Below are positions 20,924 to 34,000 of a DNA stretch of 64,000 bases, piece after piece (the stretch's first letter is position 1; every line of letters begins with the position of its first letter). Made by a program: the position numbers and the translations under genes. Origin of the DNA: Gentiana macrophylla. Its lineage: Eukaryota; Streptophyta; Magnoliopsida; Gentianales; Gentianaceae. The stretch lies in contig JAOBSW010000258.1 of NCBI GenBank assembly GCA_026214975.1, positions 62,001-126,000 on the forward strand, given 5' to 3'. The notes under the pieces are model-generated. The model did not search any database and had not been told where the DNA came from. It worked only from the letters and a program-made list of their open reading frames with translations.

Positions 20924-21535
20924 GTGTCTGGAGCATCCACCACAAAGTACTGCACACCCTACAAAACAAAGTTAATGCATTTTAGGTACCCAAACCTGTT
21001 TGGGTCCATAGTGGTCAGTGGCAAGCATGACCCTTGGTATGTTTCCATAAGGTCTTCTCCTAAATGTGTCATACTTTGGTTCATACTTTGGTTCATACAT
21101 GTATTCCACACATCCATAAGTTCTAACAGTAGGTTGTGTAGGAACCACATATGTTTTCTGGCCTTTTGGTACATAATGCTGTTTGAAATGATTCTTGTTG
21201 TTAGAAACATTTGCATAACCATAGGTGTGCTGTCTGTTAGGAACAGCCCTGTAATATGGAGTCTGCTGAGGTCTTGTGTAAGTCCTCTGCTGATTCCATT
21301 GCCTAGGTTTTACCCTAGTAGTATGGTTATACTCATTGTTTCTAGCATTAGATGTAGGAATATTCCAATCATTATCAGCAGGGAACAGTCTACCTTTCCC
21401 CCTGAGATAAGTATCCCTTGAATGATCAACATTTTTGGATTTAGGATTCTTATCCTTGGAATATTTCTGCTTTCTTTTCCTTTGTGGTCCAAGAGACTTG
21501 GTAGCAGTGTCGCTATCAAAGAGTTTAGAAGGCAC
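20924..21535 (-). pseudogene. Protease start and basic linker of SIRE element 1
   Basis: The open frame 20972-21535 encodes a linker rich in Arg, Lys, Tyr, Asn and Gln (RKRKQKYSKDKNPKSKN; TRPQQTPYYRAVPN) ending in GPKQVWVPKMH, the usual run-up to the Ty1/copia protease. After that a stop and frameshift intervene. The sequence then reads GGCSRHMTKNK (20912-20945), the part that normally follows the catalytic Asp-Ser-Gly. The D-S-G triplet is not present in frame, as several bases appear missing there. Confidence 0.75.
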
Positions 21536-21539
21536 AAAG

Positions 21540-23269
21540 AATCCTATTTTTGGATTTATTCTTTTACTAGAGTCGTTGACTTCTTAGACTTCGATTTTGC
21601 ATCCTTGAGGCATTCTCATTAGGTTTTATCGCTTCAAAGAATCTTATCGGGAGTTGGATCTAGTGTGTACAAACTTAGGACCAATTCGTACTAGGTTCGA
21701 TAACTCCATCGATCCACTCTTGTTAGATTGCCGAGTTCCAAATCCAGCCCCTGCTCTATCTCCATAAGGCTTTCCCGATTTGTATGCAGATTGGAACAAG
21801 ATGGTTCAAGAGATTCAGAGGTCGGGCTGGATGTTCAAGCAGACTTATTTTGATTCTGTTTCAACATCTTTTCCTTACCCTTGAAAACCCTTAATTCAGC
21901 TTTCAATCTTCCAACTTCTAACTCAAGAGTTTCTTTTTTTTCACCTTCACAACCTCATAAACCAGATTGTATTATCCTCGCTTGATTAAGGATGGCATCC
22001 AAAGTCCCATTGTTGTCGAATTTCTAGGATTTGAACCATTGTGTTGATTCACAATCACTTCCAGCAGGAGTGTTTATAGATACAAGTGTTGTATACCTCC
22101 TCGTTTCATCCATATTAGCCATCAAAGCATAATCCTCCATATACGCAACTGAAAAAGTTGTCATCGATTCATTTCCTTTTCGATTCAACTTCATAGCCTG
22201 ATTCATCTTCAAAGAACCATAGCCTTCTTGCCAAGTCTTCTTTGTTGACTTTTGGTCTTGATGAGGTCACGGACAATCAGTCTAAAATGTCCAGCTTCTT
22301 ACAGTTGAAGCAAAGATAATCGTGTTCCTTGCCTTGTTTCAACTCAGGACAATCAGTCCAAGTGTCCTGGTTTCTTGCAATGAAAGCATAGATAGTCATT
22401 ATCTTTCTTTGGTTCTTCTTTCCTTCTTTCAAAGAGGGCCTCTTTGTGAAATTTCTTGTAGGGCCTTTCCGGTCTTCATCATTTCGATTTTCTTGCTCAA
22501 GAGGGGCAATTTGCTCTTGCATTTCATCTAGCATATCATCCTCGTCCTCCCGATGTTTCTTCATGATGTGAAGCAGCCAATGCAAGTGGTCTTTGGCTCT
22601 TCCTTGTCGCCTGTGCACCGGCTTCTTGCTAAATTCATAGGCCTTAAGATCGAGAGAACAATTTGAAGGTGTCTTCTTCATGCAACTTTCTCATTTCTTC
22701 AATTGCAATCACCTTCATTTTCCAAACATCTCTTGCAGGTGTAAAGCTTCCAAGATTTTGGTGTTTACTTCCTCTTTTGAATAACTTACACTCAAGCAGA
22801 GGTGAGTTCATCTAGATTGCATTGAATCTGGACTCCATTTGCTCAATGGTTTCATTTGGCAAAGATTTTGAACTTTTGGAACCTCTTTCCGCTACACCGA
22901 TTTTGTTCTTCTTTATTGCATCTGCCTTCACTGATCAAGTGAATCTTGTCCCAAAGTTCCTTTGCGCCTTGCAATCTTTGACCTTCATGTACATATTGCT
23001 ATCCAAGGTCTCGTAAATGATATCAATAGCAATGTTGTTGAGGTTTGCTCTTTTCTCGCCTTCTCGCATTCCATTCTCTTTTGGTTTAGAATGTACTCGA
23101 TTCGTCACCCATCAGCATCGCTTTGTAATCTCCAAGTGGTCCTTCGCTTAGTACATCCATCATCTCATCATGGGTAGCAACAAGATATTCCCTGCATTCG
23201 ACGCTTATACTCATCAAATCTATCAAGAGAACACATCAACATAGTTCTAGCATACTGTGTGTTGTCCAT
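21540..23269 (-). pseudogene. Gag of SIRE element 1 with two zinc knuckles, frameshifted
   Basis: The likely start is the Met at 23269 (MDNTQYARTMLMCSLDRFDE), 105 bp inside the LTR edge. At about 22290-22410 two CCHC-type knuckles can be recognised: CFHCKKPGH and CFNCKKL, each followed by a degraded C-P end. They bind the genomic RNA. The rest of gag is split among short frames (22277-22681 is the longest), with basic and acidic segments (EDEDDMLDEMQEQIAPLEQE). Frame breaks are dense, in contrast to the clean stretch just downstream at 20141-21535. Confidence 0.75.
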
Positions 23270-23359
23270 GATGCAAGTCTTGAAAATCAGTAACTTGAAA
23301 GAAAGTTTTAAAGAATTTTCACAAGCACAACAAGTAGGATTCCTTCGTAATGTATAACC

Positions 23360-23371
23360 GCTCCGATACCA
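23360..23371 (-). other. Primer binding site of SIRE element 1
   Basis: On the minus strand the sequence is TGGTATCGGAGC, 2 nt after the 5' LTR end. It differs at one base from TGGTATCAGAGC, the complement of the 3' end of plant initiator tRNA-Met, the usual primer of Ty1/copia elements. Confidence 0.92.
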
Positions 23372-23373
23372 AT

Positions 23374-25068
23374 TGTTGGTCCCTTGAAAAGGCTTTTTAG
23401 TTAAGTTTAGAGGGGTGAATAAACTTAACACTTAAAACTTTGGAGTTAACAAATCGCAACTTCAGCACTCTTGATACTTGAAGTCTCTGTTGAGACCTCG
23501 AGAGCCTGGCCGATAAATGATGAGTTCTCGATGAGCTCAGCTTTGCTGAATTTGTGCAGCGGAATAATATCAAAATTAAGCCTTGTTACTTGTTGTTAAA
23601 TATGTTACTAAGTATTAGATACTCAGTAGTGTATGTGTGTGATTTCAGTTGCTAGATTCAGTAGGTTGATGAGTGAAATAAAACAAGTGCAAAAAGTAAA
23701 AGCAGTAAAGTAAGTAGAGAGATTTTATAGTGGTTCCGGTGATGTAATCCTGCACATCCACTCTTCTCCGTGATGTTGGAGGAAATTCACTAGTGATCTT
23801 TGAGTTATCTGTTACAAAGAATCCTAGGTTGCTTGTCCTTCACCAATAACTATGGCTTCACAAACTGAAAACTGGGAACAGGTAGGATTGCTGCTCCTGA
23901 GTCTTCCACTGGTCCTTGAAGGGTAGAATTGCCTCTTCACCAGCTCCACCACAAACCAACAGTCTTTCACACCTAACAGATGCTTCACTGTCTTCAGCAG
24001 GTTCTTTATAAAATAAAGAATGAATCAAATAAATGATTCAGTTGCAGCAGCTTGATTAGGATGATATAATCAGCAGCTTGCAGTCTTCAAGTGTGTATGC
24101 TTGATGTAGCTTGAACACAGAATGCACTTGAAGAAAATAACTAGATCAGCAGCCTTAAGCTCAAGAAGTTCAAAGCAGGTGTTCTTCACTCGTGATTGTC
24201 ACTTTAAAGTTTATCCCAAAAATTCATCATCACTTTTTTTGAGTTGAAAGTCTTCTATTTATAGGTAGGAATGCATGTGACTTGAATTTGAAATTCAAAT
24301 GTTACTGTTCCTTGTTTTTGTCCCATCTGCTCGCGTGACTCGTCACTATTCATAGGATCGACATCGTCAGATTACTTTTGACAAAGGCAAATCGCCCACC
24401 CTTTGACTTGTATCCAATGGATAAAAATATGGATCATCCCAACGCCTTTTTTAATCTCAGCCTTTGATTTGCTTGATAAGTCGAGGTAGTTAATGTTCTT
24501 ATCCATGTAACCTTCCAATAATCTTGAATTAATCGAGGTATATATATCAAAGAGGTTCATCAGTCTGTGTAAAACCAATCTCATTGAACATCTTATTTTT
24601 GTTTGTAAAATATAATGCAAATTGATTACTTTTATCCAACTTTTATTTGTGTAGTTAGATCACATCATTTTAATTGTAACTAAGTTCCAAACATCATCCA
24701 ACTTGTGGAACTTAGACCTTCTACACAAGGCATATAAAATCGTTTAGGTCATCACAGACTTGTCTAAATTTCGATTCCATATCCTTGACTTTAAATACTA
24801 AGTTTGATCCCTTGGCCTTAGCGAGTTTGAACCCCTCGCCTTTCGCCTTCAGCAGGTTTCGACAAGTCTCATCGACCTATCTACCCTATCGACCTAGACC
24901 CCATCATTGATAAACGATCAACAGCCTTTTTTACAGTGCTTGTTTGATCAAACCTATTTATGAATCAAACTCTAATAAACCTATACATTTTATCTAGACA
25001 TCTTTTGGCCTTTGCACTATAACAGCTAGTATGGCACTCATCATCAAAACTAAGAAATAAGTCCAACA
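23374..25068 (-). repeat. 5' LTR of SIRE element 1
   Basis: It is bounded by TGTTGGTCCC and GTCCAACA on the plus strand (1695 bp) and pairs with 10522-13027. It has one copy of the segment that is duplicated in the partner. The TATA box is at 24255-24264 on the minus strand. Confidence 0.95.
24255..24264 (-). promoter_or_regulatory. TATA box of the SIRE 5' LTR
   Basis: The reverse complement reads CTATAAATAG. This is the single core promoter of the upstream LTR and the one that would drive the full-length transcript. Confidence 0.65.
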
Positions 25069-25073
25069 TGGAA
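25069..25073. repeat. Target site duplication TGGAA, right copy
   Basis: TGGAA directly follows the LTR end CCAACA and continues as AGCCCTTTCC, the next part of the interrupted satellite A monomer. Confidence 0.95.
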
Positions 25074-28000
25074 AGCCCTTTCCGATGCCAACGGTGTGGT
25101 GCACTTCTCGGGGATTTTCTATGGTTTGTCGGTACCTCGGGATGTCGTTGGATTTGTGCATGACCCCATTCGTGGTTCTGTGGACCCGTGCTTGTATTTT
25201 GGCCATAACCTTCGGCTCCCGTGTCCGCTCCACGTGAAGTTCACCATTCGAAAGCCTTTTCCAATGCCAACGGTGTGGCGCACTTCTCGGGATTTTCGCG
25301 TGGTTCGCCGGTACTCGGGATGTCGTTGATTTGTGCATGACCCTATTCGTGGTTCGTGGACCCGTGCTAGTATTTTGGCCATAACCTTTGGCTCCGTGTC
25401 CGCTCCACGTGCGTTCACCATTCTAGAAAGCCCTTTTCCGAATGCCAACGGCGTGGTGCACTTCTCGAAGATTTTCTATGGTTCGCCGGCACCTCGGGAT
25501 GTCGTTGATTTGTGCATGACCCCATTCGGTGGTTCAATGGACCCGTGCTAGTATTTTGGCCATAACCTTCGCTCCGTGTCCGCTCACGTCGTAGTTCACC
25601 ATTATGGAAATCCTTTCCGATTCCAACGGCGTGGTGCACTTCTCGGGAATTTCTGTGGGTTTGTCGGTACCTCGGGATGTCGTTGGATTTGTGTATGACG
25701 CCATTCGTGGTTTGGTTGACCCATGCTAGTATTTTGGCCATAACCTTCGGCTCCCGTGTCCGTTCCACGCGCGATTCACCATTCTGGAAAGCCCTTTCCG
25801 ATGCCAATGGCCTGGTGCACTTCTCGGGATTTTATGTGGTTCGTCGGTACCTCGGGGATGTCGTTGATTTTTGCATGACCCCATTCCGGTGGTTCGTGGA
25901 CCCGTGCTAGTATTTTGGCCATAACCTTCGGCTCCCGTGTCCGCTCCATTTGGTAGTTCACCATTCGAAAGCCCTTTCCGATGCCAACGGCGTGGTGCAC
26001 TTCTCGGGATTTTTTGTGGTTTGTCGGTACCTCCGGGATGTCATTGATTTGTGCATGACCCCCATTCGTGGTTCGTGGACCCTGCATAGTATTTTGGCCA
26101 TAACCTTCGGCTCCCGTGTCCGCTCCATGTGCGTTCACCATTCGAAAGCCCTTTCCGATGCCAACGGTGTGGTGCTCTTCTCGGATTTTTTATATGTTTC
26201 GACGGTACTCGGGATGTCGTTGATTTGTGCATGACCCCATTCGGTGGTTCGTGGACCGTGCTTGTATTTTGGCCATAACCTTCGGCTCCCGTGTCCGCTC
26301 CACGCGTAGTTCATCATTCTCGAAAGCCTTTCCAATGCCAACGGTGTGGGGCACTTCTCGGGATTTTTTGTGGTTCGCCGGTACTTCGGGATGTCGTTGG
26401 ATTTGTGCATGACCCCATTCGGTGGTTCGTGGACCTGCTAGTATTTTGGCCATAACCTTTGGCTCCCGTGGTCCGCTCCACGTGTAGTTCACCATTTCGA
26501 AAGCCTTTCCGATGCCAACGGTGTGGTGCACTTCTCGGGATTTTTCGTGGTTCGCCGGTACTCGGGATGTCGTTGGATTTGTGCATGACCCCATTCGTGG
26601 TTCGTGGACCCGTGCATAGTATTTTGGCCATAACCTTCGGCTCCCGTGTCCGTTCCACGTGTAGTTCACCATTCTGGAAAGCCCTTTCCGATGCCAACGG
26701 TGTGGTGCACTTCTCGGGATTTTATATGGTTCGTCGGTACCTCGGGGATGTCGTTGGATTTGTGCATGACCCCATTCGTGGTTCGGTGGACCTGCTTGTA
26801 TTTTGGCCATAACCTTCGGCTCTCGTGTCCGCTCCACGTGCGATTCACCATTCTAGAAAGCCCTTTCCAATGCCACGGCGTGGGGCACTTCTCGGGATTT
26901 TATGTGGTTCGCCGGTACTTCGGGATGTCGTTGATTTGTGCATGACCCCATTCGGTGGTTCGATGGACCTGCTAGTATTTTGGCCATAACCTTTGGCTCC
27001 GTGTCCGCTCCATGTGTAGTTCACCATTCGAAAGCCCTTTCCGATGCCAACGGTGTGGTGCACTTCTCGGGATTTTTCGTGGTTTGTCGGTACTCGGGAT
27101 GTCGTTGATTTGTGCATGACCCCATTCGTGGTTCGTGGACCCGTGCTAGTATTTTGGCCATAACCTTCGCTCCCGTGGTCCGCTCCACGTCGTAGTTCAC
27201 CATTCTCGAAAGCCCTTTCCGATGCCAACGGTGTGGTGCACTTCTCGGGATTTTATGTGGTTCGCCGGTACTCGGGATGTCATTGATTTGTGCATGACCC
27301 CATTCGTGGTTCGATGGACCCGTGCTAGTATTTTGGCCATAACCTTCGGCTCCCGTGTCCGCTCCATGTGTAGTTCACCATTCGAAAGCCCTTTCCCCGA
27401 TGCCAACGGCGTGGTGCACTTCTCGGGTATTTTTCGTGGTTCGCCGGTACTCGGGATGTCGTTGGATTGTGCATGACCCCATTCGTGGTTCGTGGACCGT
27501 GCTAGTATTTTGGCCATAACCTTCGGCTCCTCCCGTGTCCGCTCCACGGTATTTCACCATTTGAAAGCCCTTTCCGATGCCAACGGCGTGTTGCACTTCT
27601 CGTGATTTTTTGAGGTTCGCCGGAACCTCGGGATGTCGTTGATTTGTGCATGACCCTATTCGGTGGTTCGTGGACCCGTGCTAGTATTTTGGCCATAACC
27701 TTCGGCTCCCGTGTCCGCTCCACGCGAAGTTCACCATTTCGAAATCCTTTCCGATGCCAACGGTGTGGTGCATTTCTCGGGATTTTTTCGTGGTTCGTCG
27801 GTACCTCGGGATGTCGTTGGATTTGTGCATGACCCTATTCGTGGTTCGGTTGACCCGTGCTAGTATTTTGGCCATAACCTTCGCTCGTGTCCGCTCCACA
27901 CGGCGATTCACCATTCTAAAAATCCCTTTCCGATGCCAACAGCGTGGTGCACTTCTCGAAGATTTTCTATGGTTCGTCGGTACCTCGGGGATGTCGTTGG

Positions 28001-31000
28001 ATTTGTGCATGACCCCATTCGGTGGTTCGATGGACCCATGCTAGTATTTTGCCCATAACCTTCAGCTCCCGTGTCCGTTCCACGTGCAGTTCACCATTCT
28101 GGAAATCCCTTTCCGATGCCAACGGCGTGGTGCACTTCTCGGGGATTTTCTGTGGTTCGTCGGTACCTCAGGGATGTCGTTGGATTTGTGCATGACCCTA
28201 TTCGGTGGATCGGTGGACCCGTGCTTGTATTTTGGCCATAACCTTCGGCTCCCGTGTCCGCTCCACGTGCGTTCACCATTCGAAAGCCCTTTCCGATGCC
28301 AATGGCGTGGTGCACTTCGGGGATTTTCTGTGGTTCGTTGGTACCGGGATGTCGTTGGATTTGTGCATGACCCTATTCGTGGTTCGTGGACCCGCATAGT
28401 ATTTTGGCCATAACCTTCGCTCCCGTGTCCGCTCCACATGCGATTCACCATTCTCGAAAGCCCTTTCCGATGCCAACGGCGTGGTGCACTTCTCGGGATT
28501 TTCTCGTGGTTTGCCGGTACTCGGGATGTCGTTGATTTTTGCATGACCCCATTCGTGGTTCGTGGACTCGTGCTAGTATTTTGGCCAAAACCTTCGGCTC
28601 CCGTGTCCGTTCCACGTGCAATTCACCATTCTGGAAAGCCCTTTCCGATGCCAACGGCGTGGTGCACTTCTTGGGGATTTTTTATGGTTCGTCGGAACCT
28701 CGGGGATGTCGTTGGATGTGCATGACCCTATTCGGTGGTTCGGAGAACCCGTGCTAGTATTTTGCCCATAACCTTCGGCTCCCGTGTCCGCTCCACGTCC
28801 GTGCGTTCACCATTCTCGAAAGCCCTTTCGATGCCAACGGCATGGTGCACATCTCGGGATTTTTTTGGTTCGCCGGTACTCGGGGATGTCATTGATTTGT
28901 GCATGACCCTATTCGTGGTTCGTGGACCCGTGCTAGTATTTTGGCCATAACCTTCGGCTCCCGTGGTCCGCTCCACGTCGCGAGTTCACCATTCGGAAAG
29001 CCCTTTCCGATGCCAACGGCGTGGTGCACTTCTCGGGATTTTCTCGTGGTTCGCCGGTACCTCGGGATGTCGTTGATTTGTGCATGACCCCATTCGTGGT
29101 TCGTGGACCTGCTAGTATTTTGGCCATAACCTTCGGCTCCCGTGTCCGTTCCACGTGCATTTCACCATTTTGCGAAAGCCCTTTCCGATGCCAACGGCGT
29201 GTTGCACTTTCGTGGATTTTTGTGGTTCGTCGGAACCTCGGGATGTCGTTGATTTGTGCATGACCCTATTCGTGGTTCGTGGACCCGTGCTTGTATTTTG
29301 GCCATAACCTTCGCTCTCCGTGTCCGCTCCACGTGAAGTTCACCATTCGAAAGCCCTTTCCGATGCCAGCGGTGTGGTGCATTTCTCGGGATTTTCTCGT
29401 GGTTCGCCGGTACTCGGGGATGTCGTTGATTTGTGCATGACCCTATTCGGTGGTTCGTTGACCCGTGCTAGTATTTTGGCCATAACCTTCGGCTCCCGTG
29501 TCCGCTCCACGCGGCGATTCACCATTCGGGAAAATCCTTTCCGATGCCAACGGCGTGGTGCACTTCTCAAGATTTTCTATGGTTCGTCGGTACCTCGGGA
29601 TGTCGTTGGATTTGTGCATGACCCCATTCGGTGGTTCGGTGGACCCGTGCTAGTATTTTGGCCATAACCTTCGGCTCCCGTGTCCGTTCCACGTGTAGTT
29701 CACCATTCTGGAAAGCCCTTTCCGATGCCAACGGCATGGTGCACTTCTCGGTGATTTTCTGTGGTTCGTCGGTAGCTCGGGGATGTCGTTGGATTTGTGC
29801 TTGACCCCATTCGGTGGTTCGGTGGACCCGTGCTAGTATTTTGGCCATAACCTTCGGCTCCCGTGTCCGTTCCACGTGCAGTTCACCATTCTCGAAAGCC
29901 CTTTCCGATGCCAAATGGCGTGGTGCACTTCTCGAGGATTTTCGTGGTTCGTTGGTACCTCTCGGGATGTCGTTGATTTGTGCATGACCCCATTCGTGGT
30001 TCGTGGACCCGTGCTAGTATTTTGGCCATAACCTTCGCTCCCGTGTCCGCTCCACGTAGTTCACCATTCGAAAGCCCTTTCCGATGCCAACGGCGTGGTG
30101 CACTTCTCGGGATTTTTCGTGGTTTGTCGGTACTCGGGATGTCGTTGATTTGTGCATGACCCCATTCGTGGTTCGTGGACCCGTGCTAGTATTTTGGCCA
30201 TAACCTTCGGCTCCCGTGTCCGCTCCACGTGCAATTCACCATTCCGAAAGCCCTTTCCGATGCCAACGGCGTGGTGCACTTTCGGGATTTTTTGTGGTTC
30301 GCCGGTACCTCGGGATGTCGTTGGATTTGTGCATGACCCTATTCGTGGTTCGTGGACCCGTGCTAGTATTTTGCCCATAACCTTCGGCTCCCGTGTCCGT
30401 TCCATGTGCAGTTCACCATTCTGGAAAGCCCTTTCTGATGCCAACGGCATGGTGCACATCTCGGGGATTTTTGTTCGTCGGTACCTCGGGGATGTCGTTG
30501 GATTTGTGCATGACCCTATTCGTGGTTCGTGGACCCGTGCTAGTATTTTGGCCATAACCTTCGGCTCCCGTGTCCGCTCCACGTGCAGCTTCACCATTCG
30601 AAAGCCCTTTCCGATGCCAACGGTGTGGTGCACTTTCGGGATTTTTTCGTGGTTTGTCGGTACCTCGAGGATGTCGTTGATTTGTGTATGACCCCATTCG
30701 TGGTTCGTTGACCCATAGTAGTATTTTGGCCATAACCTTCGCTCCCTTGTCCGTTCCACGTGCAGTTCACCATTCTGGAAATCCCTTTCCGATGCCAACG
30801 GCCTGGTGCACTTCTCGGGGATTTTATGTGGTTCGTCGGTATCTCAGGGATGTCGTTAGATTTTGCATGACCCTATTCGTGGTTCGTGGACCCGTGCTAG
30901 TATTTTGGCCATAACCTTCGCTCCCGTGTCCGCTCCATTTGCAGTTCACCCTCGAAAGCCCTTTCCGATGCCAACGGCGTGGTGCACTTCTCGGGATTTT

Positions 31001-34000
31001 CTCGTGGTTTGTCGGTACCTCGGGATGTCATTGATTTGTGCATGACCCCATTCGGTGGTTCGTGGACCCGTGCTTGTATTTTGGCCATAACCTTCGCTCC
31101 CGTGGTCCGCTCCACGTAGTTCACCATTCTAGAAAGCCCTTTCCAATGCCAACGGCGTGGTGCACTTCTCGGGATTTTTTGTGGTTTGCCGGTACTTCGG
31201 GATGTCGTTGATTTGTGCATGACCCCATTCGGTGGTTCGATGGACCCGTGCTTGTATTTTGGCCATAACCTTCGCTCCCGTGTCCGCTCCACGTGCGATT
31301 CACCATTCGAAAGCCCTTTCCGATGCCAACGGTGTGGTGCACTTCTCGGGATTTTCTGTGGTTCGCCGGTACCTCGGGATGTCGTTGATTTGTGCATGAC
31401 CCCATTCGTGGTTCGTGGACCCGTGCTAGTATTTTGGCCATAACCTTCGGCTCCCGTGTCCGCTCCACGCGTAGTTCACCATTCCGAAAGCCTTTCCGAT
31501 ACCAACGGTGTGGTGCTCTTCTCTGGGATTTTATATGTTTCGACGGTACTCGGGATGTCGTTGATTTGTGCATGACCCCATTCGGTGGTTCGGTGGACCC
31601 GTGCTTGTATTTTGGCCATAACCTTCGGCTCCCGTGTCCGTTCCACGTGCAGTTCACCATTCTAGAAAGCCCTTTCCAATGCCAACGGTGTGGGGCACTT
31701 CTCGGGGATTTTATGTGGTTCGCCGGTACTTCGGGATGTCGTTGATTTGTGCATGACCCCATTCGTGGTTCGATGGACCTGCGTGCTAATATTTTGGCCA
31801 TAACCTTTGGCTCCCGTGTCCGCTCCACGTGTAGTTCACCATTCCGAAAGCCCTTTCCGATGCCAACGGTGTGGTGCACTTCTCGGGATTTTCTCGTGGT
31901 TCGCCGGTACTCGGTGATGTCGTTGATTTGTGCATGACCCCATTCGGTGGTTCGTGGACTCGTGCTAGTATTTTGGCCATAACCTTCGGCTCCGTGGTCC
32001 GCTCCACGCAAAGTTCACCATTCGAAAGCCCTTTCCGATGCCAACGGTGTGGTGCACTTCTCGGGGATTTTATGTGGTTCGTCGGTACTTCAGGGATGTC
32101 ATTGGATTTGTGCATGACCCCATTCGGTGGTTCGATGGACCCGTGCTAGTATTTTGGCCATGACCTTTGGTTCCCGTGTCCGTTCCATGTGTAGTTCACC
32201 ATTCTGGAAAGCCCTTTCCGATGCCAACGGCGTGGTGCACTTCCAGGGGATTTTCTGTGGTTCGTCGGTACCTCGGTACGTCGTTGGATTATTGCATGAC
32301 CCCATTCGGTGGTTCGGTGGACCCGTGCTAGTATTTTGGCCATAACCTTCGGCTCCCGTGTCCGTTCCACGTGCATTTCACCATTTTGCAAAGCCCTTTC
32401 CGATGCCAACGGCGTGTTGCACTTCTCGTGGATTTTTTGAGGTTCGTCGGAACCTCGGGGATGTCATTGGATTTGTGCATGACCCTATTCGGTGGTTCGG
32501 TGGACCCGTGCTTGTATTTTGGCCATAACCATCGGCTCCCGTGTCCGTTCCACGTGAAGTTCACCATTCTGGAAATCCCTTTCCGATGCCAGCGGTGTGG
32601 TGCATTTCTCAGGGATTTTCTGTGGTTCGTCGGTACCTCGGGATGTCGTTGGATTTGTGCATGACCCTTATTCGTGGTTCGTTGACCCGTGCTAGTATTT
32701 TGGCCATAACCTTCGCCCCGTGTCCGCTCCACGTGCGTTCACCATTCTAAAAGCCCTTTCCGATGCCAACGGCGTGGTGCACTTCTCGATTTTCTATGGT
32801 TCGCCGGTACTCGGGATGTCGTTGATTTGTGCATGACCCCATTCGTGGTTCGATGGACCCATGCTAGTATTTTGGCCATAACCTTCGGCTCCCGTGTCCG
32901 CTCCACGTGCGTAGTTCACCATTCCGAAAGCCCTTTCCGATGCCAACGGCGTGGTGCACTTCTCGGGATTTTTCGTGGTTCGCCGGTACCTCGGGATGTC
33001 GTTGATTTGTGCATGACCCATATTCGTGGATCGGTGGACCCGTGCTAGTATTTTGGCCATAACCTTCGCTCCGTGTCCGTCTCCACGCAGTTCACCATTC
33101 TGGAAAGCCCTTTCCGATGCCAATGGCGTGGTGCACTTCTCGAGGATTTTCTGTGGTTCGTTGGTACCTCTGGGATGTCGTTGGATTTGTGCATGACCCT
33201 ATTCGGTGGTTCGGTGGACCCGTGCTAGTATTTTGGCCATAACCTTCGGCTCCCGTGTCCGTTCCACATGCAGTTCACCGTTCTGGAAAGCCCTTTCCGA
33301 TGCCAACGGCGTGGTGCACTTCTCAGGGATTTTCTGTGGTTTGTCGGTACCTCGGGGATGTCGTTGGATTTTTGCATGACCCGATTCGGTGGTTCGGTGG
33401 ACTCGTGCTAGAATTTTGGCCAAAACCTTCGGCTCCCGTGTCCGTTCCACGTGCAATTCACCATTCTGGAAAGCCCTTTCCGATGCCAACGGCGTGGTGC
33501 ACTTCTTGGGGATTTTTTATGGTTCGTCGGAACCTCGGGGATGTCGTTGGATGTGCATGACCCTATTCGGTGGTTCGGAGAACCCGTGCTAGTATTTTGC
33601 CCATAACCTTCGGCTCCCGTGTCCGTTCCATGTGCAGTTCACCATTCTGGAAAGCCCTTTCTGATGCCAACGGCATGGTGCACATCTCGGGGATTTTTGT
33701 TCGTCGGTACCTCGGGGATGTCATTGGAATTGTGCATGACCCCATTCGGTGGTTCGGTGGACCCGTGCTAGTATTTTGGTCATAACCTTCGGCTCCCGTG
33801 TCCGTTCCACGTGCAGTTCACCATTCTCGAAAGCCCTTTCCGATGCCAACGGCGTGGTGCACTTCTCGGGATTTTCGTGGTTTGTCGGTACCTCGGGATG
33901 TCGTTGATTTGTGTATGACCCCATTCGGTGGTTCGTTGACCCATGGTAGTATTTTGGCCATAACCTTCGCTCCCGTTGTCCGCTCCACGTGCAAGTTCAC

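Larger units (their letters stand above)
10522..25068 (-). mobile_element. SIRE/Maximus-like Ty1/copia element inserted in satellite A
   Basis: The element is bounded by TGTTGG...CCAACA LTRs and a 5-bp target duplication. On the minus strand it reads 5' LTR, primer site, gag with zinc knuckles, protease, integrase, RT, RNase H, a long env-position ORF, purine tract and 3' LTR. The integrase-before-RT order proves Ty1/copia. The extra ORF after RNase H, the AAAAGGGGGAAAT purine tract and the pol sequence point to the SIRE (Maximus) lineage. Total length is 14.5 kb, of which 793 bp is an LTR duplication. The coding part is broken by many frameshifts, but the segments 18770-19560 and 20141-21535 are clean. 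Confidence 0.95.
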
